Shown here in pieces: positions 31,100 to 42,480 of a stretch of DNA of 64,000 nucleotides. A program made the position numbers and the translations under genes. The stretch is from assembly GCA_025765615.1 (NCBI GenBank), contig JAIVFJ010000217.1, forward strand, positions 40,263 to 104,262. The letters run 5' to 3'. Numbering within the stretch: the first letter of the stretch is position 1; the number at the start of each line of letters is the position of its first letter. Under the pieces are notes generated by a model. It had not been told where the DNA came from and did no database searches. It saw nothing but the letters and a program-made list of their open reading frames with translations. Source of the DNA: Zopfochytrium polystomum (lineage: Eukaryota; Chytridiomycota; Chytridiomycetes; Chytridiales; Chytridiaceae).

Positions 31100-32470
31100 A
31101 AATAGCATCTGGTGAGGCTAAGACTGCAGTGGAACTGGCCCAGACACATGAACAAGACACTAGGGAGACTGTCTCATCTGAGACAGACAGGTGCTTGCTC
31201 CAAGAGGTCTGTCTCAAAGGTTTGCAGAAGAAGAAACAGCTGGCTCTGACAGCAAAACACAAACGCTCGGCTCAAGTTTGCCCTTCAATATCAAATCTGG
31301 ATAGTTGAGGACTTTAAGCACGTCATTTGGTCAGGCAAGTCAAAGATCAATATAGAGGGATCAGATGGCAAGACGTATGCTTGGAATTCCTGGAACACCA
31401 CTTCAAGAACGTCACATTCTGTAAACAGTCTACTCTGAGTGAGTGAGTGGAAGGAGTGAATGAAGTGGAGATGTGTGTGAGGACGACAGGCTGTCGAGCC
31501 TGTGACCTCAAATAAATTAAGTGTATACCACTTTTTATCTGGTAATTGTGAGGATTACCACCCCGTCTTGACCCGTGTTTTGCTGGCAAAACGTGACTAG
31601 GCTTGGATTCCTACTCTCTTATTGTTTATTGGGTTTTCCATACTGCCTCTGACTGGCTCCGTATGTCTGCCTCTGAGCTCTATTATTATTTATTATTGGC
31701 GATGTTGCAGACAGAAAGACTCAGTCTTGATTCTAATTGCTGATACAACGCTCCCTTGCTCAGTGGTTAGAGCGCACCCTTCAATTGGGTTTTGAGACAT
31801 GCTAACTTAATACTTGGAGTATTTGTCAACAGCACAAGCCAGCGCCCAGGTCTGCATTGGTGGTGGCTTGCACTCCCATAGCCATTGTGAGAATGATAAC
31901 TGACAGTTACAATAGGTTTGGGTCTGTCTTGTGCCTCTTGCTGCTAACCAGTCAGTTCCACCTGACAAAATCAACCGATGAAAAAGTTTGGTGGCAAATC
32001 AAATGGTTTGGGGTGCCATTATGTGGTCTGGTGTCTTGCAGCTCGCCTTGGTGGAAGGGAAGGCACAATGAATTCTGAGCAATGCGTGACTATTTAGGAG
32101 AACAATCTCATTCCTAGTCTTGACGAACGCAGACTTGAAGCGCAGGATGTTATATTCCAGGATGATAATGACCCTAAGCATACATCCAAATGCACCAAAG
32201 AATGGCTCAACAGCAATAGATTTTGCATTATGCAGTGGCCCTCTCAGTCTCCTGACATCAATCCCATTGAGCACACTTGGAACATCTTGAAGCAGAGGCT
32301 CAATTCCTATGAAACTGCAACAAAGTCAAACTTGGGACTTTGTGAATGAATCAGGAAAGAATGGAGGAATTTTCCAGCTGAAATGTGCAGAAATTTGGTT
32401 GACAGTATGCCTTGGAGGATTGCAGCAGTCATTGAGGTACAGGGAGGGAACACAGATTACTGAATAAAAA
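31100..32470 (+). mobile_element. Tc1/mariner-type transposase remnant, interrupted
   Basis: The downstream part (31977-32465) encodes the C-terminal half of a Tc1-type DDE transposase: MVWGAIMWSGV, then QDDNDPKHTS with a catalytic Asp, and QSPDINPIEHTWNILKQRL with the next catalytic acid, then MPWRIAAVIE. The upstream part (about 31200-31400) encodes decayed HTH-linker and catalytic-start sequence (AKHK...ARLKFAL, KHVIWSGKSKINIEGSDGK, where the usual SDESK is SGKSK). Stops and frame changes occur in both parts, and a 555-bp LTR-B-like insertion divides them. The element is inactive. I did not find its terminal inverted repeats. Confidence 0.75.
31422..31976 (-). repeat. diverged family B-like LTR inserted in the Tc1 remnant
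   Basis: Read on the minus strand, 31976-31800 (TGTCAGGTGGAACTGACTGG onwards) matches the first 170 bp of the B LTR at 17569, and 31475-31422 matches its last part (CACTCAGAGTAGACTGTTTACA). The middle differs. It contains a plus-strand stretch at 31750-31802 with a tRNA D-arm (GCTCAGTGGTTAGAGC) and an anticodon stem (ACCC/GGGT with a 7-nt loop), but the T arm is missing. That part is probably a tRNA-derived insertion inside the LTR. Confidence 0.55.
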
Positions 32471-33417
32471 TTTCACATCAACACACAAAATTGGGCCAAT
32501 GCATAGGCACACATTCAACTCCGCCTCTTGCATAATACCTACAGTATGGCTGTGGCACTTTAGCAGCTGATAGAGCATATCTCTGAGAGTAATTGAGCTG
32601 AATTTCTTGTCTGTACTGCAATTATTGAGTGTGTTTGGTCAGAGACTGTCATTGTAACAAAAACATTGGCACAATTTTGTCAGCCACTGTATTTCTGGGA
32701 TTTCTTGGGCCAGCACACAATAGGCCGTCCTTTTACCTATCTTCTTTATGCGTTTTCGGTTGAAAATACATAGTAGGGACTTTGGAGGGTACTTGGGACT
32801 CGTTCTTAGCTTTGACAAGAGCATTCCCTGAAATGTAAGCTGATGAAGTTCCCACTTCCAATCACACAGAACCGTAGAGGTACCCCTGTCGGCCTTTCTC
32901 ACGATCAGACCTACAGTTTGCAGAAAAGACATAAGGTTACCGCGTCCGTAGATACGATTATTGCAAACCCACGAGATTTTTCTTTGACAGTTTCAGCCTT
33001 GACTGCACAAATTCCCAGAGAATAGAATCTTCCTCTGATCTTGGAGCAAGCGTTGCGCCAAATTCTGAAGTTACTTCCCTTGCTCCACATCCTTGCTACA
33101 TCCCAACGAAAGGGTGGGATTAGCTTCCACCAGCGAGGCTCCCTTTTGGCTCCAGATTCCGAAACAAACAAAATATCTTCATCGTTTCTCTTTGTTTTCC
33201 AGCGAGAAATCCATTTGGCAGGGACTTCCTGTTTGACAAAGGAGGGCGTGACGAGTTTCTTCCATAGAAATAGCTCTTCCTTAAAAAAACGCCCGGCGCT
33301 CCAGCCATCTACACGCAATGCGAACGTCTTGCGGTTCAGCCAAAGAACTTTCGACGTGCAGAAAGAATCTAACAAGAATCCGACGAATTGGAAACTGCAA
33401 CAAACAAATTGTCACAA
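32471..33417 (-). other. unidentified minus-strand frames, possible retroelement relic
   Basis: Two minus-strand frames (33375-32911 and 32932-32639) read as basic, Trp-rich protein. A stretch GLIVRKADRGTSTVLCDW recalls the KADKG-type motif that precedes the RT domain in Penelope-like and some non-LTR elements, but no YxDD active site follows. On the plus strand a tRNA D-arm-like TAGCAGCTGATAGAGC occurs near 32563. I cannot assign a family. Confidence 0.3.
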
Positions 33418-34643
33418 ATGCGCACGAAGTCCAATACCGGTGTTAAACCGAGCGGATTCCCCGGAAGCAACGGCAAGAACGTCCCAAAAGAAAATAGGGG
33501 AAAACGAGGATCGAACAGGAAGTTGAATGAGGACGCTGGTGACGGTACCTCTCCTCTCATTGTGAGTGGTGGTTTTGATTGAAAACAAACACAGAGCCTC
33601 TCACAATGGCCGCAAAAGCTGGATCGAAACTTGACCTGGGTTTTCTTGACAAAAGAACAAACGGATGAAGTGATCGAGTCAGACGTGGATACTGCAGCCG
33701 TGTGAGTTTAGTTACTTGCAAGACGCGTTTAAGTTGCTTAAGTATCGTCCAGGAAGCTGGCAAGCTTTTTGGGCCTAAACGCATGGAAAGAGGATCTGCA
33801 AAGCAACATAATATTGGGTGTTTTGCTCCATTCATTCATGTGAGCTTGCGCCCGAATATATTGCTGAACCATTCCAGTAACGACTGGCAAAGCTCTGCAA
33901 AAGAATACGGATTCTCCGCAGCACAGGTCTCCGCCTATGTAGGAATGGTGAAGGCTACGATGGATCGATCGACGGGTAGGAATACAATGGCGTAAGGCGA
34001 GACTAACTCCACTGCAAAGTTCAGTCACAGCAGAGTTCGATTGAGAACTTTCAAAAGCTCCTTTCGCATCATGTACCGTCATCCTCAAGCGATTCAGACG
34101 GCCTCGCCTCATTTCTACCAACAGAAATGGGCTTCATAATCGAAAGTTTCCTAACGGGGTGCGTCTGAATACAAAGAGAACGCATACTGTGCTGACCACC
34201 CTCTGCAAGGTTTTTTCAGCATCACAGACTTTTCCAGTATGTCCTAAACCTTGAGCAGGACAAAATAGATCTAGAGTACACGCTCCAAATCGACAAGCCT
34301 CGTCAGGTGCCACCACTTTCTGAAGCAATTACCCTTGAGGCCTACGAAGCAGAGCAACAGAAGCTCCAACTCCAGGAGAGAGAAGAGGCAGAGCGAAAGG
34401 CACGATTGGAGGAAGAACAAGGTGGATGAACAAGCAAAACCTCAAGACCTAAGAAATCCACTAACTCTATGTAAAGCAGGGAATCCATTCTCCGTCTTGG
34501 CATCAAATGAAATTCGTGCCATCGCGATGGAAACTATCACAGAGCTAATCCAGTCTACTCGCCAGGGCTTCGATGCGTTCATTGACGAGCAAGCAACAAG
34601 GCAGATGAGCATTATTATGAAACTCACAAACGCAGCAGTTTAG
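33418..34643 (+). CDS. CFAP119/CCDC189-like cilia- and flagella-associated protein
   Basis: Seven exons: 33418-33561, 33595-33701, 33753-33839, 33878-33975, 34020-34158, 34210-34421 and 34477-34643, giving 317 residues; phases agree at every junction. From memory of the DUF4464/C16orf93 family the best matches are AWKEDLQSNIILGVLLHSF, FSAAQVSAYVGMVKAT, IENFQKLLSHH and the diagnostic IIESFLTGFFQHHRLFQYVL, followed by a charged helix (EAEQQKLQLQEREEAERKARLEEEQ). The first 48 residues are basic and variable. Members localise to cilia or sperm flagella; molecular function is poorly known. The stop is 19 bp from the stop of the convergent Yip1 gene, and the AATAAA at about 34680 lies inside that gene's last exon. 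An additional upstream exon is possible. Confidence 0.7.
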
Positions 34644-34662
34644 TCACGAAAGAATCCGCCTC

Positions 34663-35669
<1,007 letters not shown>

Positions 35670-35722
35670 ATGCTCCAGAAATTGTTGGAAAAAAGGTGAA
35701 AATTCTTCGCGAACCAACGGCC

Positions 35723-38700
35723 ATGTTCGTGGTTCCCACCCCCTCTGATCATGCAACGAACTATTGGGAACTAATCAAGGTAAGCCCGATTGATCGAAAG
35801 ACCATCGGTGGATGGTGTGATCGTATTCGCGAGAATGTTGCTCTGTCGGACGCCACTTTACGCGGTAGCTTGGGCAGTGGAGATCTGGGCGATCAAGTGG
35901 CGTAGGGCTTTGCCATCCCAATTCATCTTTCGGCTCTTGCTATTTCCAAATGCGTGTATTCACAGCGGCACAACTCTTTAAAAATATGCGTGATTTCGAC
36001 CGAGTCCGAGAACCTTTATTCGACTAGCTTGCTGATAGTGTCTGTCTTTCTAAAGGAAAATGATCTGTTCATGCTCCAGCAAGCAAAAGACCAGGAGAGC
36101 GCGATCTGGAAGACTGTTTTAACGACGATCCAGAATGTGTAAGCGAATCAAACGGAGAATGTCGTATTGTCTCACTGGAGGGACGATCTTAGATTTGACA
36201 CAAAACAAGCGCCTTTTCGAATTCTTCTTAAAAACCAGGCTGGGGGCGAAACCGGCCATCTTGTTGCAGTACGTTCATCCATGAGTGGTCGTAATATCTC
36301 ACGATGCCAACAAGACGGCGGAGTCAATGAAAGTAATCTTAAAAGACTGGCAATGGATAGAAGGTATGCGGACAACCCCTTGCATTCTCTTCGGTCTAAA
36401 CTGGCGGTTCAGATAATCTTGGTGAAGCGCGCGAGCTGGAGGACCCCAAAGACCGTGAAGCTTTTGCTATATCAAAGCTTCACTCCATGGTGGCTAGTAC
36501 CGGTTTGTTTCCTTTCTACGTAGAATTACGCGCTTGACTTGCCGATAAACCCAGAAAAGGAAACCGATGAGAAGTCGGACGACGCAAAGTTTCGAGCAGC
36601 CTCGCGCGCCTGGAGGCAAATCTTTCGACTGCCCGAGAACGAGCGCCTCGTTAACTGTGGGTAATTATATTGATAGCTACGTTCTAAATTTACTGCAGTT
36701 TATTCTTGCGCCTATCATAAGAAACTGATGAATCAGGGCTGGATGTATGTTTCAACATCATACCTCTGTTTTTACTCGTTCGTTCTTGGAGTTGAGTCAA
36801 AAGTCGTGATCGAGCTGAAAGATGTGGAAGAGCTTCAAAAAGAGAAGTCCAAACGAGGCGTTTTTTTCCGACGCAATCCGCCTTGTTACAAAGAACAAAA
36901 CGGAGGTGAGCCTTTGAATGTGCGTTTGGCGTGCTTTCCGACAAGTTTCAGCACTTGTTTTCCAATTTGTTCAGTCGTGACGAAACGTTCGATCTGTTGG
37001 AATATTTGATCACTGTAGCGATGCAACGGTTGCTAAAGAGCACTTGCTCGGACTTGGCTCCTGGACTAACCTCATCCGAACAAGAGAGTTTGCAAAGGCA
37101 AGCCGCATTGGATGTGGATTCTCCTATTGCACTGAAAGGCTCAAAGCCGCTCAAAGTCATCTTCGAAGACCAAAAGCGAAATGTCAAATACCAAAGCCTT
37201 TTCAACCTTCCTATGAACGAGGCTCTTATTGAAGAAATGCCGTCAGTGTGCACGCTCGTGATATCTGGAGCGCAGACTAATTTCAGTGGGCGCGTGTATC
37301 TATCGAGTACATTTTTCTGTTTCATTGCGAATACGAAGTATCAGTGTCAAATTGCACTTCCTTTCTTTGCGATCAAGAGGGTGGAGAGGATCAACGCGGC
37401 TAATTCGACCATTGCAATTACCGTTTGGCATCAAGTCAAACTGTTGTTTCAACTGAATGGCGACAAAGCAGGCACAGACAAGTTCTGCTTATCTCTACGT
37501 GATCTGCTTCAGTCACACGTTCCACTCATGAAGTCGCTGAAACCATTTTTGCTTATGTGCCCTTCGGAAGATCTCGTGAATGACCGTGACGTTAAAGGCC
37601 ATGGACTTGGTGTCAAGTATGGGTTTGTGGAGCACAAGAAGTATGTCCGAGCATCCAAGCCTTTTCTGCGTTTATTGAAGCCTCGTGATAGGACAAAAGA
37701 GAGGAACAAAATGCGGTACTGGATTGCATACCTCCGAGGTTTGCGCTTTGTCGTGCTGGCGAATAATTAACGCTTCTTTCTAGAGTTTGGCAGAAACCTC
37801 ACGCTATTGCGACTCCCGACATTTGTTAAGTTGGTGCGGATTGGCTTGCCAAACGTCCTTCGTGGTAGGTATCGGTTTATTTACTTGAAACCTTCTCAAG
37901 TCCTCGCCAGGTGAAATATGGGATGTTTGCAGTGGTGCGATGGTGAAACGGTATGTGCAGGAATCATTCTTTCTTTTCTAACTGGTTTCAATAGGTATTT
38001 AAATAATGGCTATTATGATAAGCTTCACGCCGAAAATCAAGGAAAAAAGTCGTTGTCGACCGAGGAGATCGAAAAAGACTTGAACAGGTTCTGTCCTCCG
38101 CCAATCCACTCAGTCGTAACTCGACATTAGGAGCTTACCCGAGTACTCTGGGTACCAAAGCGAAGAGGGAATCAACGCGTTGCGAAGAGTTCTTTATGTG
38201 AGAATCCGTATATCCTCGACTCTTCTAACACTCTTTCCGCCCCAAGGCCTTTTCCTTCCATGATCCGGAGATAGGCTATTGTCAAGCTATGAATATCGTC
38301 GTCAGCGTTTTGCTCATATATATGACGGAGGAGCAAGCGTTCTGGGTGCTTACCGTGCTAAGCGATAGAATGCTTCCCCAGTACTACAGGTATGTGAATT
38401 CCATGAGCTCCCAGCTTATTCTTTCACAGCACGAACATGGTTGGTGCTGTTGTCGATAATCACGTATTTGAGCATTTGGTCGGTAAAATTGTGCGAAAGA
38501 CGTATTACATTCATACCCTTTTCAGGTGCATAAGTTCATGCCCATTTTGTCTGATCACTTCAAAAAATACGAGATTCAACTTTCTGTCGCCTGCCTTCCG
38601 TGGTTTTTGAGTCTGTACATAAACTCATTGCCGCTCAACTTCGCTCTTCGTATAATCGACTGTTTTTTCATGGAAGGACCAAAAGTATGTTGCAAATTTC

Positions 38701-40302
38701 ATTGCAAATACACCTTTTTACACACTCGCGTTTGGCATTTAGGTCTTATTTCAAGTTGGGTACGTGCGTTCATACTATTGCACCATCTGCTGACTGCGTG
38801 TAGCTTGGCTATCTTAAAAACAAATGGCGAAGCCATCTTGAAGGTCAAGGATGATGGAGAATTGATGTAATCAGATGAAATTGATGGCAAAATCTGACAC
38901 TTTTTAGGAATGTATTGAAAGCCTACTTTGCTGGACTTGGCGAAGTGGTTCAGTCTGCTGATACAGCCGTGCCTGCACGAACCATAACAAGGTTCAATCA
39001 ACTAATGCTCACTGCGTACCGGGAGTTTCAAATGGTTTCCCAAGATATGATTACAGACCTTCGAAAGTCTGTTCAGCTGAAGGTGGTTCATGGTCTGGAT
39101 ATGTACGCAAAACGAGCCATCATTCGTAACCTCACGTTCACGCCGAAGTTCAATAAGGAGGAACTACTCTATCTGTGCGATCAGTTTTACAATATTTTGT
39201 ATTGTAAGCTGCCGATCGATTGATAAATCTGAATGAGCTTTAGATAAGACTCAACAACCCAAAGGTCGTGGATCGGATCGAATGCAGTTCAACAACTTCA
39301 CTTCGTTTCTTGCAAAGCTTACAGCGTGGGCGAATGTGAATCGCGATTTTGACGAGCAACAATCGCGTATGGGGACGGACACACCTCCGAAGCCGGTCGT
39401 TGGGAGTCAATTTCTGCAAAAACTTTTCGATCAGATATTCGATATCAATGGCGACAGTCAAATCGATTTCGCTGATGTTGTTCAGGGACTGAGCAAGTTA
39501 ATTCACACAGACCTAATGGGCCGGATAACTCTATTCTTTGAGATTCACGATCGAGATCGAGACGGCTACCTCAGTAAGGAGGATGTGATTCAATTCTCGG
39601 AAAGCCTGTTATTTCTTTTGCGCCGGGAGGACGGAGACAAGTACTTGAATTCAGTTTCTACACTGCTACAGCGTGCTTTTGAAATTAATGCTCGACACGC
39701 AGAAGCATTTGGCGTCAAAGGTATCTCAGATGATTGTTACTCGGCTGCCCTGCTCACACACTCAAGTCGCAGCTAAATCTGAGCCGGAATCTGATTCATC
39801 CACTGGCGACGTTCCTGCAAATGACGCGTCATCATTCACCAAGCCGAAAGACCTCCGACCGTCCCCAGACGACAAAATGAAGATACCCATCGCAGCTTTT
39901 CGAGAACTAATTCTCGGAGACAACTTCCTTGTTGAGTATTTCGACACTCTGTTCAAAGATAGCATATACTTGGTTGAAATCAAGGATCTGGATCAAACAA
40001 AAGCCGTTGGGAAGGAAATTATGGATGCTCTCTGGCAGAGTGGTAAAGCGTGGGCTGGTAAAATGCGTACACGTCGCAGTCCCGGAACGAAGAAGGCTGG
40101 AACGGGTGATTCGAGGAAGCCTGAGGGGGAAGAAGGGTCAGTCGCAGACGGTGAGTCCAGCGCTGGTCGGGCAAACGAGGACTCTGAGTCCGATGATGAA
40201 GATGACGCGGACTACGCGGCGGACGACAGTTCACTATTGGAAGAAGTGGACAGTTTGCTTGCAAGCGTTGACGTTGCATCCCCGTCACCTCTGCCGCAGT
40301 AG
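35723..40302 (+). CDS. TBC1D8/TBC1D9-type RabGAP: GRAM-GRAM-TBC-EF-hand
   Basis: Twenty exons: 35723-35779, 36056-36138, 36193-36268, 36315-36363, 36413-36502, 36555-36656, 36699-36905, 36952-37738, 37784-37864, 37911-37950, 37995-38087, 38131-38197, 38247-38389, 38430-38478, 38526-38684, 38743-38759, 38804-38866, 38908-39203, 39244-39720 and 39767-40302, giving about 1156 residues. Two GRAM domains (about 130-235 and 285-395) bind membranes. The TBC domain (about 500-720) has the Arg finger in IEKDLNR and the Gln finger in YCQAMN, so GTPase-activating activity is expected. EF-hands follow at about 885 (DINGDSQIDF) and 922 (DRDRDGYLS), then an acidic tail. Exon 7 has one base too many: the T7 run at 36871-36877 breaks the frame inside GRAM1. 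Exon 16 is only 17 nt. AATAAA is at 40326. Confidence 0.9.
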
Positions 40303-40361
40303 TTAAACGCGGTAAAACTCTAAACAATAAAGCCGTCTTTGTTGAGAAATGTTCACTTTGA

Positions 40362-41519
40362 TTACAGCAGCTCAACAATCTTTTTCACCAAAGCCTGCAT
40401 ATCCGCCGACCTTGCCGCACTGGTTGCCAGCACCTCTTCATGGTTAGCCTTGATGGCGTGCGTGTCATCGTCACGGCTCGCCAGGCCCAAGGCGACATCT
40501 TTCGCCGATTTGCCCTTACTCTGATTCACATTGTTCGTTATGAGGGACAGTCCCAGTACGCGAATCCCAGCGTGGCGAGCAACAACCACTTCAGGGACAG
40601 TGCTCATGCCAACGCAATCGCCGCCCGAGTTTCGCAGGTGACGGGCCTCGGCGCGCGATTCAAAGGAGGGCCCCGCCACGAACGAATAGACTCCCTCGTG
40701 CATTATCGAGGTAGGTAGCCCAATCTCTTCGGCCGCCTTGGAGGATATTTCATCGGAATGGCGGTTTGATTTTGATGGCGATAAAAGAAAATTGTATCAA
40801 ATACCTTAAATGCAATCACCCTCAGGTCAAAGTCATAGGCATCCGACACTGCAGGAAAGCGCGTGCCGAAGAAGTCCACGTTCGGGCCTATGAGGGCGTT
40901 CATGCCGCCGATTCCGGGAAGAGAGAGGTGGTCCTCGATGACCATGATGTCAGCAATGTTGAAGGAGGGGTTAAGCCCCCCAGCTGCATTGGTCACAATG
41001 AGGGTTTTGACCTGGAGGAGCTTCATGACGCGGATCGGGAACACCGTACGTAGGAGAGAATGACCTTCGGGCGATCTTTGTGAGCCAAACTTATGCAAGA
41101 TTTGGGATATTGGGATGCAGACCTTCGTACGCGTGCTTTCTTCCCACCATGCAGACGGTGGGCTTCCCTGACAAAAAGCCGAAAACGAGCTTTCCTGCAT
41201 GTCCTGGAACTGTGTTGTATATCATTAATGCAGCCAGGGATAATAAGCGATCGTTTGGTCAGCGAAGTTTGTGGCCAAGCAGGAAGGTGCCCGCACCAGT
41301 GCTCACGGCAAAGTTCGGAATGTTTTTGTAGTCGAATTCAACGCGAGGTTCGTCAAGCGTCGATGCGAGCCCCCCCAATCCGCTGCCACAGATGACCATC
41401 ACCTCCACCTGCTTCAAGGCTTCGGGCAAGTTCGCGATGAGGTACGCGGCGGCCTCTTTGTACGGAGCTTCATCGAAGTAATTGATGTTGGGGGGCGGAA
41501 TCTGGTTGGGAGTGGTCAT
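40362..41519 (-). CDS. PNP1: purine nucleoside phosphorylase
   Basis: Four exons on the minus strand: 41519-41297, 41209-41123, 41064-40805 and 40736-40362, giving 314 residues. The enzyme cleaves inosine/guanosine with phosphate to base plus ribose-1-phosphate in the purine salvage pathway, in the cytosol. Family motifs in order: [10 protein letters not shown] (phosphate loop), [68 protein letters not shown] with the conserved Glu, [21 protein letters not shown] and ANHEEVL. It has a slightly longer loop after LITNN than the roughly 289-residue human trimeric enzyme. Its stop lies 59 bp from the stop of the convergent TBC gene, so the 3' untranslated regions very likely overlap. Confidence 0.97.
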
Positions 41520-41988
41520 TATTTTTTATTTCTTTTTTTGGTTTATTGATAAGATACAGGCAAAGTCCGCCAAAGAAAGATGCCTGTTGGCAGAGTCGAT
41601 TTTCGATTTTTTCATCAAAAAACTCCTTCTTGAGGGAAAGGTGAGCTAATGCAAGCACTCGCACACAGATGTCCCCCATCCCCGTCTCACCCGTCCATCC
41701 CCCCCCTCCGAAGCGATGGTGAACCTGAGAGTCTGAATCCTGCACCCGCAAACGCGGGCGGGAGGTCCGCGCGATCGCAACTGCGAAAGGATGGCGTCCG
41801 ACACCGCTGCACGCGGAGCGTCGAATCCTTCCTCTTGGTAGCAGTTTGCGACGACGTCGCCGCGAGGCAGTAGTCAGTTGCGGGTCAGTCAGTCGGTCAC
41901 TAGGTTGCTTGCTTTTTTGGCTTGCTTTTTGGCTCTTGCAGTTGCAGTTGCTTTTGCAGTTTGGCAGTTTGGCAGTTGCAGTTGGACA

Positions 41989-42068
<80 letters not shown>

Positions 42069-42480
42069 CTCTCTCTCTCTTATTCTCTTGACTATTACCG
42101 CGAGTTTTAACTTTCTGTTTTTCTGTCCAGTGGTTGATAACCTGATTGACGACGAAATTTTATAGGTTGATATCTGCCACTGTCATACATGATGCGAATT
42201 TCTGAAAGATCTATCCACCTGGGTTGCAGCTGATGCCGCATCCCGGCAGAGGCTTGTACGATGTACTGGACCATGCAAAACCCAGCACTAGCCTGCTTTT
42301 CCCAACAAATTTGCCCAAGTTCTTAGGATCCAACTGTGAAAAAGTACCTTCATGAACCGACTTGCACCCAGCAGATTGGTCAAGTTGGACTGTTGGGGGA
42401 GATTGTCTACTTTTGCTGTGATTTTGATTTGGAGTGCGACGAGAGGAGGGTAGCAAGAGAGTGTAAGGGGTAAGGTTTCA
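41520..42480. repeat. intergenic with long (CT)n tract
   Basis: The (CT)n repeat spans about 41995-42081, broken once by a G near 42066. Frames that look like a signal peptide followed by Ser-Leu repeats are products of this tract. Nothing else recognised; the PNP1 promoter is at the left edge. Confidence 0.55.

Noticed and set aside
31750..31802. Functional tRNA gene
   Set aside because: D arm and anticodon stem are present, but the T arm and acceptor pairing are missing; LTR sequence follows.
41846..42165. Secreted-looking Ser-Leu repeat protein
   Set aside because: The Ser-Leu part is translation of (CT)n, and no splice or family evidence exists.
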